The position numbers and the translations under genes were made by a program. A model generated the notes under the pieces. The model did no database searches, was not told the DNA's origin, and saw only the letters and a program-made list of their open reading frames with translations. Positions 9,205 to 17,512 of a stretch of DNA of 64,000 nt are shown piece by piece (the stretch's first letter is position 1; each line of letters starts with the position of its first letter). Source of the DNA: Sphingobium cloacae (GTDB lineage: Bacteria > Pseudomonadota > Alphaproteobacteria > Sphingomonadales > Sphingomonadaceae); the NCBI RefSeq assembly GCF_002355855.1, contig NZ_AP017655.1, positions 930,001 through 994,000 on the forward strand, given 5' to 3'.

Positions 9205-9957
9205 GTGGCCCATTCCCCTTCCTTTCCCCAGCTTCCGCCGCCCCCGCAGGCCCTGCTGAACGGCGCATCGCTTTTCCTCGATTTCGACGGGACACTGACG
9301 CCCATCGCGGATACGCCCGACGGCGTGACGGTCGACCGGGATTTGCTCGACCTGCTCATCCGGCTGCGCGATCAACTCGATGGCCGTCTTGCGATCGTGA
9401 GCGGCCGGTCGGTCGCCACCTTGCGTGACCTGGGCCTTTCGGCCTTCCTGCTGGCAGGTACGCATGGGCTGGAATTCGCGCGGCCCGGCTGTCCGGTCGA
9501 GGCGCCCGAACGTCCCGCCTCCATCGATCGAGCCGAAGCGGCCTTCCATGCCTTTGCGGACGGCAAGCCCGGCCTGCTGGTCGAGCGCAAGTCGATCAGC
9601 GTCGGCCTGCATTTCCGGGGCGCGCCGCAATGGGGCGAGGAGGCCGGCGACCTCGCCGCCGACCTCGCCGCCCGCCACGCGCTCCAGCTCCAGCCCGGCA
9701 AGATGCTGTTCGAACTGCGCCCCGGCGGCGCGGACAAGGGAAGCGCCGTCCATGCCCTGATGTCCCGCGGCCCGATGCAGGATGGCACCCCCCTCTTCAT
9801 CGGCGACGACGTGACGGACGAAGAAGGCTTCGCCGCCGCCGCCGACCTGGGCGGAAACGGCATATTGGTGGGGACACCTCGCGAAACGCGGGCGGGCTTT
9901 TCCTTGGAACAGGTAGCGGCCGTCAGGCATTATCTGCGGCAAGGGGTGCCGGCCTGA
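9205..9957 (+). CDS. otsB: Trehalose-6-phosphate phosphatase
   Basis: I choose GTG 9205 (250 residues). An in-frame ATG at 9106 would add 33 basic, Cys-containing residues unlike the family. The HAD motif I is DFDGTLTP (nucleophile D26, acid D28), and GDDVTDEEGF near the C-terminus is motif IV of the OtsB type. The enzyme removes phosphate from trehalose-6-phosphate made by OtsA, encoded 1.9 kb downstream. The 128 bp to parC must hold the promoter. It contains GGAAC at 9112-9116, but no matching CGTT follows. Confidence 0.88.
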   Translation: MAHSPSFPQLPPPPQALLNGASLFLDFDGTLTPIADTPDGVTVDRDLLDLLIRLRDQLDGRLAIVSGRSVATLRDLGLSAFLLAGTHGLEFARPGCPVEAPERPASIDRAEAAFHAFADGKPGLLVERKSISVGLHFRGAPQWGEEAGDLAADLAARHALQLQPGKMLFELRPGGADKGSAVHALMSRGPMQDGTPLFIGDDVTDEEGFAAAADLGGNGILVGTPRETRAGFSLEQVAAVRHYLRQGVPA

Positions 9958-10004
9958 ACCGGCTACCCCTTTTTCATGGTGCACGGAGAAAAGGGGGCAG
10001 ACCG

Positions 10005-11834
10005 ATAATCGGACTTAGCAACAATCCGCTGGGCGGCAATGAGCGGACACTCGACCTCTGGCCCATTGGAAACTGCCAGGCATCCGCCCTGATCGACCGA
10101 GCCGGGCGCATGGTGTGGGCCTGCGTCCCGCGCGTGGACGGCGACCCGGTTTTTTCCGCCCTGCTCGACGACAAGCCGTGGGACAGCCCGGAAGCGCGCG
10201 GCTTCTGGGCGATAGAATTGGAAGGATGCGTACAGGTCGAACAACGCTATGTCCGCAACACCCCCATATTGGTGACGCGGCAGAGCGACGCGCAGGGCAA
10301 CGCCATCGAAACCTATGATTTCTGCCCGCGCTATCCGCATCAGGGGCGGATGTATCGCCCGGTCGCCTTCGCCCGCGTGGTGCGCCCGGTGGCGGGATCG
10401 CCGCGCATCCGCGTGCGGCTGCGCCCGACGACCAGCTGGAATTCGGAAGCCGTGCCGATCAGCTTCGGGTCCAACCACATCCGGATCGTGCTGTCCTATA
10501 TGGCGATGCGGGTTTCGACCAACGCGCCCATCGGCCTCATCAGCCAGGAAAGCTGGTTCCGCCTCGAACATGACATGCATTTCTTCATGGGGCCCGATGA
10601 GAGCTTTTCCGACGCCTTGCGCCCCGCGCTGGAGCGGATGCTGGACGATACGGTGCATGAATGGCAGGTCTGGGTCCGCAGCCTCGCCATCCCGCCCGAA
10701 TGGCAGGAAGCGGTCATTCGATCGGCCATCACGCTGAAACTCTGCCAGCATGAGGAAACGGGCGCCATCGCCGCGGCGCTCACCACCAGCATCCCCGAAC
10801 ATGCCGATAGCGGCCGCAACTGGGACTATCGCTACTGCTGGATCAGGGACGCCTATTATACGGTGGAGGCGCTGAACCGGCTGGGGGCGCTCGATGTGTT
10901 GGAAAGCTACCTCGTCTATCTCCGCAACATCGTGGACAATGCGCGCGGCGGGCATATCCAGCCGCTTTACGACGTGCGCGGCAAGGCCACTCTGGAGGAA
11001 TGGGAGGCCACGAACCTGCCGGGCTATCGCGGCATGGGGCCGGTGCGCGTGGGCAACGCCGCCTATTCGCAAATCCAGCACGACGCCTATGGCCAGATCG
11101 TGCTGTCATCGGTCCAGGGCTTCATCGACCAGCGGCTTCTCCGCATGGCGGGGCAGTCGGACTTCGAATCGCTGGAGGCCGTGGGCGAGCGCGCCTGGCA
11201 GGTCTACGATAAGCCGGACGCTGGCCTTTGGGAGCTGCGTACCCGCAGCCATGTGCACAGCTATAGCGCGGTCATGTGCTGGGCCGCCTGCGATCGGCTG
11301 GCCCATGCCGCGCAGGCCATCGACCTGCCGTTGCGCGCCGCCTATTGGCGCAGCCGCGCCGACACCATGAGGCAGCGCATCATCGAGGCGGCATGGCGGC
11401 CGGAGAGCAAGGCCATATCCGCCAATTTCGAGGATGACGCGCGCGACGCGTCCCTGCTCCAGTTGCTCGACCTGCGTTTCCTGAAAGCGGACGATCCGCA
11501 ATTCACCGGCACGCTCGCGGCGCTGGAGGCCGATCTGCGCCGGGGAAACAATATGCTGCGCTACAGCGCGCCCGACGATTTCGGGGAGCCGGTCACAGCC
11601 TTCAACGTCTGCACCTTCTGGCTGATCGAGGCGCTGCACCGCACCGGCCGCGCCGAGGAGGCCCGTGACCTGTTCGAGGAGATGCTGTCCCGCCGCACCG
11701 CCGCCGGACTTCTTTCCGAGGACATCGATCCCGCGACGGGGGAGTTGTGGGGCAACTATCCCCAGACATATTCACTGGTCGGCATCATCAACTGCGCCGT
11801 GCTGCTGAGCAAACCATGGAGCATGATGCGATGA
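10005..11834 (+). CDS. GH15 family glycosidase (glucoamylase/trehalase-like), unusual start
   Basis: About 609 residues. TLDLWPIGNCQASALIDRAG, then NWDYRYCWIRDAYY, GYRGMGPVRVGNAAYSQIQH and ELWGNYPQTYSLVG, identify a bacterial GH15 enzyme. Relatives hydrolyse alpha-glucosides, including trehalose in mycobacteria. It lies between otsB and otsA and overlaps otsA by ATGA, so a role in trehalose or glucan turnover is likely. No ATG, GTG or TTG precedes the conserved N-terminus in frame after the otsB stop. A strong purine tract (9985-9997) is followed at suitable spacing by ATA (10005) or ATC (10008), which I take as the probable start region. The next in-frame ATG (10110) would delete conserved sequence. 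The call is firm; the 5' end is not. Confidence 0.85.
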   Translation: MIGLSNNPLGGNERTLDLWPIGNCQASALIDRAGRMVWACVPRVDGDPVFSALLDDKPWDSPEARGFWAIELEGCVQVEQRYVRNTPILVTRQSDAQGNAIETYDFCPRYPHQGRMYRPVAFARVVRPVAGSPRIRVRLRPTTSWNSEAVPISFGSNHIRIVLSYMAMRVSTNAPIGLISQESWFRLEHDMHFFMGPDESFSDALRPALERMLDDTVHEWQVWVRSLAIPPEWQEAVIRSAITLKLCQHEETGAIAAALTTSIPEHADSGRNWDYRYCWIRDAYYTVEALNRLGALDVLESYLVYLRNIVDNARGGHIQPLYDVRGKATLEEWEATNLPGYRGMGPVRVGNAAYSQIQHDAYGQIVLSSVQGFIDQRLLRMAGQSDFESLEAVGERAWQVYDKPDAGLWELRTRSHVHSYSAVMCWAACDRLAHAAQAIDLPLRAAYWRSRADTMRQRIIEAAWRPESKAISANFEDDARDASLLQLLDLRFLKADDPQFTGTLAALEADLRRGNNMLRYSAPDDFGEPVTAFNVCTFWLIEALHRTGRAEEARDLFEEMLSRRTAAGLLSEDIDPATGELWGNYPQTYSLVGIINCAVLLSKPWSMMR

Positions 11835-13234
11835 GCCGCCTGATCGTCATATCCAACCGGGTCAGCAAGCCGGGCAAGTCCGGCAACCAGGGCGGCCTTG
11901 CCGTCGCCCTCTCCCAGGCCCTGCGGGAAAGCCGGGGCATCTGGTTCGGATGGTCGGGCGAGGTGACGGATCATTTCACCGGCCAGATCGGCTTTGCGGA
12001 ATATGATGGCGTCAAGACCGCGACCATCGACCTGGAAGAACAGGATGTCGACGAATATTATAACGGCTATGCGAACAGGACGCTGTGGCCGCTGTTCCAC
12101 TTCCGCATCGACCTTGCCGAATATGAGCGCGATTTCGAGGGCGGCTACAACCGCGTCAACCAGCGTTTCGCGGACTGCGCCAGTCCCCTGATAGAGCCGG
12201 AGGACGTCATCTGGGTGCAGGACTATCACCTGATCCCGCTCGGCCAGATGTTCCGCGACCGGGGATTGAAGAACCGCATGGGCTTCTTCCTCCATATCCC
12301 CTGGCCGCCCACGCGCCTGCTCGTCTCCCTGCCCCATCATAGCAAGCTGGTCAGCAGCCTGTTCGCCTATGACGTGGTGGGATTTCATACCGAGGAATGG
12401 CTCGAATCCTTCCGGCACTATGTCGAAAAGGAAATGGGCGGCACGGTGAAGGGCGACACTGTGACATTGGGCGACCGCACGATCGAGGCGGTCGCCTGCC
12501 CCATCGGCATCAATGCGCAAGCCTTCGCCAAAGCCGCCGACAGCGACGCCGCCCAGAAGATGCACCGGCAGGTCCGCGCCTCGCTTCAGGACCGGGCGCT
12601 GATCGTGGGGGTCGACCGGCTCGACTACAGCAAGGGGCTGGAGGAGCGGTTCAACGGCTATGCCCGCTTCCTCAAGGACCATCCCGAATATCACCGCCAG
12701 GTCGTGCTGGCCCAGATCGCCCCGCCCTCCCGCGGGGAGGTGGAGAGCTACCAGCAGATCCGCGCCACGCTCGACGCGCTGGCGGGGCGGATCAACGGGG
12801 AATATAGCGATGTCGACTGGACCCCGATCCGCTACGTCAATCAGGGTTATCCACGCGACCAGCTCGCGGGCATCTACCGCGCGGCGCGGATCGGGCTGGT
12901 GACGCCGCTGCGCGACGGCATGAACCTTGTCGCCAAGGAATATGTGGCGGCGCAGAATCCCGACGATCCCGGCGTCCTCATCCTCTCCCGCTTCGCCGGG
13001 GCGGCGACGCAGCTCAAGGAGGCGTTGCTCATCAATCCCTACAGCCCGGAGGAGATGTCGGACGCCATCAACCGTGCGCTCGACATGCCGCTCGACAAGC
13101 GCAAGCAACGCTGGCGGGCGATGATGGACAGCGTGGAAAAGCAGGACATAAGCTGGTGGCGCGAAGCCTTCACCAGCCGCCTGATGAACGCGCAGGGCAA
13201 GACCGGGCTTTCCGGGAAGGAAACCGTCGGTTAA
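11831..13234 (+). CDS. otsA: Trehalose-6-phosphate synthase
   Basis: ATG 11831 overlaps the GH15 stop (ATGA) and gives 467 residues, the normal OtsA size. GNQGGLAVALSQAL near the N-terminus is the glucose-6-phosphate/UDP-sugar loop, QDYHLIPL and VDRLDYSKGLEERF are family hallmarks, and LRDGMNLVAKEYVA is the C-terminal nucleotide-sugar motif of GT20. It makes trehalose-6-phosphate from UDP- (or ADP-/GDP-) glucose and glucose-6-phosphate, which OtsB then dephosphorylates. Trehalose is an osmotic and desiccation protectant. Confidence 0.95.
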   Translation: MSRLIVISNRVSKPGKSGNQGGLAVALSQALRESRGIWFGWSGEVTDHFTGQIGFAEYDGVKTATIDLEEQDVDEYYNGYANRTLWPLFHFRIDLAEYERDFEGGYNRVNQRFADCASPLIEPEDVIWVQDYHLIPLGQMFRDRGLKNRMGFFLHIPWPPTRLLVSLPHHSKLVSSLFAYDVVGFHTEEWLESFRHYVEKEMGGTVKGDTVTLGDRTIEAVACPIGINAQAFAKAADSDAAQKMHRQVRASLQDRALIVGVDRLDYSKGLEERFNGYARFLKDHPEYHRQVVLAQIAPPSRGEVESYQQIRATLDALAGRINGEYSDVDWTPIRYVNQGYPRDQLAGIYRAARIGLVTPLRDGMNLVAKEYVAAQNPDDPGVLILSRFAGAATQLKEALLINPYSPEEMSDAINRALDMPLDKRKQRWRAMMDSVEKQDISWWREAFTSRLMNAQGKTGLSGKETVG

Positions 13235-13244
13235 GGCCTGTCCG

Positions 13245-13367
13245 ATGGACGACGAACCCACCGGCCTCCTCTCCGCTCTGCGCGCGCGTTCGGGCGTCCT
13301 GCTCGGCATCATCGGTCTTGCCGCATGGATCGCGCTACTCTGGTTCATGTTCGGCGACGTGCTGTAG
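13245..13367 (+). CDS. 40-residue single-pass membrane peptide downstream of otsA
   Basis: A short frame begins at ATG 13245, 10 nt after the otsA stop. It encodes MDDEPTGLLSALRARSGVLL followed by a hydrophobic helix (about 17-37, GIIGLAAWIALLWFMF) and ends at TAG 13365-13367. The layout is an acidic N-terminus, a basic patch (RAR) and one transmembrane segment, as in a small inner-membrane protein. It resembles no family I can name. The codon bias (G/C at third positions) and the operon position favour a real gene. Confidence 0.55.
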   Translation: MDDEPTGLLSALRARSGVLLGIIGLAAWIALLWFMFGDVL

Positions 13368-13417
13368 GGCGCGCCGATTGCGCCCCTGCGCGCTTTGGTC
13401 TATGGGCGGCCCAAGCA

Positions 13418-13460
13418 GCCCCGGCACCCGCTGATCCCCACGATTCGCGTTTGCCGGGGC
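13418..13460 (+). terminator. Candidate hairpin between the ots genes and purC
   Basis: GCCCCGGCA (13418-13426) pairs perfectly with TGCCGGGGC (13452-13460) over a 25-nt loop, and a TTCTTTTT tract follows at 13464-13471. It could end the ots transcript or act in the purC leader. The long loop and the 3-nt offset of the T-tract make this only a candidate. Confidence 0.35.
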
Positions 13461-13491
13461 GGATTCTTTTTCAGGAAAGACAGGAGCGCGC

Positions 13492-14274
13492 ATGGCTCGT
13501 CGCCGCCAGATTTACGAAGGCAAAGCCAAGATCCTTTACGAAGGGCCGGAGCCGGGCACGATCATCCAATATTTCAAGGATGACGCGACCGCCTTCAACG
13601 CGCAGAAAAAGGGCACGATCACCGGCAAGGGCGTGCTCAACAACCGCATTTCCGAGCACATCTTCACCCTGCTCGGCCAGATCGGCGTACCCACGCACTT
13701 CATCCGCCGCCTCAACATGCGCGAACAACTCGTGCGGCAGGTGGAGATCGTGCCGATCGAGGTCGTCGTCCGCAACGTCGCCGCCGGATCGCTCAGCAAG
13801 AAGCTGGGGATCGAGGAAGGGACTCAGCTTCCCCGCACGCTCATCGAATATTGCTACAAGGACGATGCGCTCGGCGACCCGCTGGTGTCGGAGGAGCATA
13901 TCGCCTGCTTCGGCTGGGCCACGCAGGAAGAGATGCACGACATCGCCGACATGGCGATCCGCATCAACGATTTCATGTGCGGCCTGTTCGCCGCCATCGG
14001 CATCCGCCTGATCGACTTCAAGCTGGAGTTCGGCCGCCTTTGGGACGGCGAATATAGCCGCGTCATCCTGGCCGACGAGATCAGCCCGGACGGCTGCCGC
14101 CTATGGGACATGGCGACCGGCGAAAAGCTGGACAAGGACCGTTTCCGCCGCGATCTGGGCGGCGAGGTCGAAGCCTATCAGGAGGTCGCCCGCCGCCTGG
14201 GCCTGCTGCCTGAAGGCGCGGACACGACCGTCCTCGACCTCGACACACACCGCAAGAAGCGCGGCAAGGACTGA
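13492..14274 (+). CDS. purC: Phosphoribosylaminoimidazole-succinocarboxamide synthase
   Basis: The 260-residue SAICAR synthetase ligates aspartate to CAIR with ATP in purine synthesis. The N-terminal [11 protein letters not shown] nucleotide loop, [16 protein letters not shown] and [10 protein letters not shown] are the family signatures, and [15 protein letters not shown] holds the Mg/substrate motif. A good ribosome site (AGGAG) lies 6-7 nt before ATG. purS and purQ follow after an oppositely oriented permease gene, so purC is probably transcribed separately. Confidence 0.95.
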   Translation: MARRRQIYEGKAKILYEGPEPGTIIQYFKDDATAFNAQKKGTITGKGVLNNRISEHIFTLLGQIGVPTHFIRRLNMREQLVRQVEIVPIEVVVRNVAAGSLSKKLGIEEGTQLPRTLIEYCYKDDALGDPLVSEEHIACFGWATQEEMHDIADMAIRINDFMCGLFAAIGIRLIDFKLEFGRLWDGEYSRVILADEISPDGCRLWDMATGEKLDKDRFRRDLGGEVEAYQEVARRLGLLPEGADTTVLDLDTHRKKRGKD

Positions 14275-14281
14275 GCGTTCG

Positions 14282-14317
14282 GGCGGACGCCTTCCTCAAG
14301 CGAGGATCGCGTCCGCC
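14282..14317. terminator. Hairpin at the convergent purC / TSUP gene ends
   Basis: GGCGGACGC (14282-14290) pairs perfectly with GCGTCCGCC (14309-14317), spanning the stop codon of the minus-strand permease. It could act as a bidirectional terminator, but no T-run follows on either side, so the role is uncertain. Confidence 0.3.
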
Positions 14318-15048
14318 ATCAGCTTGATGCCCAGTAGCACCATCAGCACATAGATCAGCGTGTAGAAGCGCGCGGGATCGACCCGCTTCACCAGCGCCAC
14401 CCCGGCGAAGGTCGCGGCAATCGCCACGGGCGCCAGCATCGCCGTCGCCAGCAGGTTTTCCCGCGTGAACTCGCCCAAGGCGGCATAGGCGGGCACCTTC
14501 ATCCAGTTCATGACGGCAAAGGCGATGGCGGTCGTCCCCACCAGCATGTCGCGGGGCAGCTTCCTGGGCAGCACCCACATCTGGAAAGGCGGCGCGCCCG
14601 CATGGGCGATCTGGCTGGTGAAGCCGGTGGCGACGCCGAACAGCACCCCTACCCAGGCCGGGGAATTGGACGGCAGCACGATGGCGCGGCCCCGCTCTAC
14701 CCACAATCTTTGCAGCCCGAACAGCACGGAGATCGCGCCCAGCGCTCCAAGCACGGCGGTTTCCGGCACTTTCGCCGCGAACAGATAACCCAGCAGCACG
14801 CCCGCCGCCATGCCCGGCAGCATGACCGCCAGGACATATCTGTCCCAGCTATGACGGAATGCCCAGACGCTCACCGCGTCCTGCAATATCAGGATCGGCA
14901 GGAGGATCGCGGCCGCCCGCACCGGATCGATCGCCAGCGCCATGACCGGCATCGCCAGCGATCCGATCCCGGCGAACCCGCCCTTGGCCAGTCCGGAAAT
15001 GACGACCGCGAAGATCGCGCAGGCATAATAGAGCAACGGAGAATCCAT
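14296..15048 (-). CDS. TSUP (TauE/SafE) family sulfite/organic anion exporter-like permease
   Basis: ATG 15048 gives 250 residues starting MDSPLLYYACAIFAVVISGL. The frame is open upstream, but that part is not hydrophobic. About eight transmembrane segments arranged as two repeats, with GLAKGGFAGIGSLAMPVMAL in the first and a T-S-Q-I-A-H-A-G motif in the second, are typical of TSUP permeases. The substrate is often a sulfur or carboxylate anion and is unknown here. It is divergent from purS and convergent with purC. A second TSUP gene lies at 54.8 kb. Confidence 0.85.
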   Translation of the reverse strand: MDSPLLYYACAIFAVVISGLAKGGFAGIGSLAMPVMALAIDPVRAAAILLPILILQDAVSVWAFRHSWDRYVLAVMLPGMAAGVLLGYLFAAKVPETAVLGALGAISVLFGLQRLWVERGRAIVLPSNSPAWVGVLFGVATGFTSQIAHAGAPPFQMWVLPRKLPRDMLVGTTAIAFAVMNWMKVPAYAALGEFTRENLLATAMLAPVAIAATFAGVALVKRVDPARFYTLIYVLMVLLGIKLMADAILA

Positions 15049-15189
15049 GGGATCGCCTAAGCAGGTCGGCAAGCCGGATGAAAGCCCTCTTGCGCCCGAA
15101 CGCATGGGGCGGGAACGGCATATCCTCTTGCCTGTGCGGCTTCCCGCGCCTAGGGGGATCGCGAAAGCCATTCACGGAGTTTCCGCCTC

Positions 15190-15423
15190 ATGAAAGCCCG
15201 CATCTTCGTCACCCTCAAGGGCGGTGTCCTCGACCCGCAGGGCAAGGCGATCCATCATGCGCTCGAAGGCCTCGGCTTTGGCGGCGTCAACGATGTGCGC
15301 GCCGGAAAGCTGATCGAACTGGACCTTGCGGACGGCACCAGCGATGACGATATCGACGCCATGTGCCGCAAGCTGCTTGCGAACACGGTGATCGAAAACT
15401 ACCGCATCGAAAAGGTGGCCTGA
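15190..15423 (+). CDS. purS: Phosphoribosylformylglycinamidine synthase subunit PurS
   Basis: The 77-residue protein (VTLKGGVLDPQGKAIHHALE... through ENYRIEKVA) is a standard PurS. The small dimeric subunit brings the glutaminase PurQ and the synthetase PurL together to convert FGAR to FGAM. GGAG lies about 10 nt before the ATG. The gene is 3 nt upstream of purQ. A purL gene does not follow and must be elsewhere. Confidence 0.93.
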   Translation: MKARIFVTLKGGVLDPQGKAIHHALEGLGFGGVNDVRAGKLIELDLADGTSDDDIDAMCRKLLANTVIENYRIEKVA

Positions 15424-15426
15424 GCC

Positions 15427-16101
15427 ATGAAAAGCGCCGTCATCGTCTTCCCCGGCAGCAATTGCGACCGCGACCTTGCCGTGGCGTTCGAGGCGGTGAC
15501 GGGCGCGAAACCGGCTATGGTGTGGCATCGCGACACGGAACTGCCCGGCGACATCGACCTGATCGGCGTGCCCGGCGGCTTTTCCTATGGCGACTATCTG
15601 CGTTCCGGCGCGATGGCTGCCCGCTCGCCCGTCATGCAGGCGGTGGCGAAGGCGGCGGATCGCGGCGCCTATGTGCTGGGCGTCTGCAACGGTTTCCAGG
15701 TGCTGACCGAAAGCGGCCTGCTTCCCGGCGCGCTGCTGCGCAATGCGGGTGGGCATTTCGTCTGCCGCGACGTGGCGCTGACCGTCGAGAATGCGCAGAG
15801 CGCCTTCACCAGCCGCTATGAGGCGGGCGAGACGGTGACTTTTCCTGTCGCCCATCATGACGGCAATTATTTCGCCGATGCCCAGACGCTCGACCGTCTG
15901 GAAGGCGAGGGCCGCGTGGCACTGCGCTATGCGGAGGGCGTCAACGGTTCCGCGCGCAATATCGCGGGCATCCTCAATGAAGGCGGCAATGTACTGGGCA
16001 TGATGCCCCACCCCGAACGCGTGATCGAAGCCGCCCATGGCAAGACCGACGGCCGCCGCCTGTTCGAGGGCCTGGTCGAAGGATTGATGGCCCGCGCCTG
16101 A
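15427..16101 (+). CDS. purQ: Phosphoribosylformylglycinamidine synthase subunit PurQ (glutaminase)
   Basis: The 224-residue class I amidotransferase supplies ammonia from glutamine to Pur[15 protein letters not shown] at the N-terminus, [16 protein letters not shown], the nucleophile region [12 protein letters not shown] (Cys) and the catalytic HPERVIE near the C-terminus are all intact. It is the last gene of the purS-purQ unit, since a strong terminator begins 28 nt after the stop. Confidence 0.95.
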   Translation: MKSAVIVFPGSNCDRDLAVAFEAVTGAKPAMVWHRDTELPGDIDLIGVPGGFSYGDYLRSGAMAARSPVMQAVAKAADRGAYVLGVCNGFQVLTESGLLPGALLRNAGGHFVCRDVALTVENAQSAFTSRYEAGETVTFPVAHHDGNYFADAQTLDRLEGEGRVALRYAEGVNGSARNIAGILNEGGNVLGMMPHPERVIEAAHGKTDGRRLFEGLVEGLMARA

Positions 16102-16129
16102 TCCGGTCACTCACTCCGACAATCCCCGA

Positions 16130-16171
16130 CAGTAAACCCCGGAAGATCGCTCTTCCGGGGTTTACTGTTTT
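16130..16171 (+). terminator. Rho-independent terminator after purQ
   Basis: A perfect 17-bp stem (arms 16130-16146 and 16151-16167) with a TCGC tetraloop is followed by TTTT. It lies between the convergent purQ and SPOR-lipoprotein genes. Because the outer stem is A/T-rich at both ends, it may stop transcription in both directions. It is the strongest intrinsic terminator I see in the window. Confidence 0.9.
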
Positions 16172-16188
16172 CTGTCCGTCTTGTCTTA

Positions 16189-17505
16189 TCAGCGAGAGGC
16201 GAACTGCCGTCCCTTGGCCGCCGCCCATTGCAGCGGAGCGGCGTTGGGCGTGCCCTCGCGCACAAAGCATTGCCCCTTGCGCGCCCGGATCGAGCCGCAC
16301 AGCGCCACGGCATCGGCACGGCTCGCAAAGCCCTTGACCGCCAGACGGTGGAAGCTGGCGCCATTGACCGTCACCTGGCTCGTCATCACCGGGAACGCCG
16401 CCAGCATTCCGTTGGAACGCGACATGTTGATCCATTTCTCGCGCGCGATGGCCGCGCTGTCATAAGCGCCGAGTTGCACCACCCAGTTGCTCGCCCCATT
16501 GTCGACTGGCCGAAGGAACGCGGCCTTCTGCATGACGGGAACGGCAGCCTTGGGCGGCGTGACCTTCATGGGAGCGTGGGCCTGCGCCGCGACACGGACC
16601 GGTTTGACAGGCGTCGGATCGGCCGCGATGCGGACGGGCGTCGCGTCGGCTGCTATGACCGGGGCGGAATCGGCCGTCTCGATCACCGGTGCCGAAGCAT
16701 AAGCAGGTGCTTCTTCCTCGATGGAAGCCATCTGGACGGGCGCTCCGGCAAGGGGCGCCGCCACCGGAGCGAGCGCCAGAGCCACGGGTTGCCCCGCATC
16801 ATCCCCGGCCATGCTCACCCCCATCAGGGAGGCCACGCGCATGGGGGCGAGTTCGGGAGCCGCGACCGAAGCCCATTGCGTGATCCGCTGGTTGGCGGCA
16901 GCCGGGTCGAGATCCATGCCGACCACCAGCCGCGCATCCTTCCAGCGGCCCGCCAGGGCATAGGCATAAGCCAGATTCTGCCGCGTGCGGGCCGTCACCG
17001 AAGGATCGTGAATGGCTTCGGAGAGGATACGCACGCCTTCCGGCGCATTGCCCGCCATCGCCATGGCGAGACCGTAGTCGGATGCCGGAACCTTGTCCGC
17101 ATGATCGACCAGCAGCGCCTGCGCCGCGTCATTCTTGCCCAACGCGATGCGCACGAGCACCAGATTGACGATGGTCCGCGCTTCCCGGTTGCCCAGCGTC
17201 ATCGCATCCGAAAGCGCCGTTTCGGCCGAAACGAAACGCCCGCCCGCGACATAGGCCAGACCCAGCAATTGCCGGTAATCCGCATTGTCAGGCTTCAGGC
17301 GCACCGCTTCCTCGGCGGCACGGATGGCGCGAATGCCATCGCGATCCGCTATCGCCTTTTCCGCCGCCAGGGCCTGCCTGCCAGCGTCGCTGTTTTGCTT
17401 GACCGCCGCAGTGGACGGACGAAAGGCGGCCCCCGTGCACCCCACCATGGTGACAGCCACCATCAGGGAAGACACCGCTGCCTTGCCGAATGCAGAACGC
17501 TTCAT
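16189..17505 (-). CDS. TPR lipoprotein with C-terminal SPOR domain
   Basis: ATG 17505 gives 438 residues. A lipoprotein signal (KRSAFGKAAVSSLMVAVTMV) ends at C23. TPR-like helices span about 45-200 (AEEAVRLKPDNADYRQLLGL), followed by an Ala/Pro/Val-rich linker and a SPOR domain at about 340-416 (NWVVQLGAYDS). SPOR domains bind peptidoglycan lacking stem peptides at division septa. The domain ends in a C403-x9-C413 pair also found in the divergent SPOR protein at 18950. It is the third gene after the ParA-like and RHH-like genes, with 7 nt between this and the second gene. Confidence 0.85.
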   Translation of the reverse strand: MKRSAFGKAAVSSLMVAVTMVGCTGAAFRPSTAAVKQNSDAGRQALAAEKAIADRDGIRAIRAAEEAVRLKPDNADYRQLLGLAYVAGGRFVSAETALSDAMTLGNREARTIVNLVLVRIALGKNDAAQALLVDHADKVPASDYGLAMAMAGNAPEGVRILSEAIHDPSVTARTRQNLAYAYALAGRWKDARLVVGMDLDPAAANQRITQWASVAAPELAPMRVASLMGVSMAGDDAGQPVALALAPVAAPLAGAPVQMASIEEEAPAYASAPVIETADSAPVIAADATPVRIAADPTPVKPVRVAAQAHAPMKVTPPKAAVPVMQKAAFLRPVDNGASNWVVQLGAYDSAAIAREKWINMSRSNGMLAAFPVMTSQVTVNGASFHRLAVKGFASRADAVALCGSIRARKGQCFVREGTPNAAPLQWAAAKGRQFASR

Positions 17506-17512
17506 AATCACC

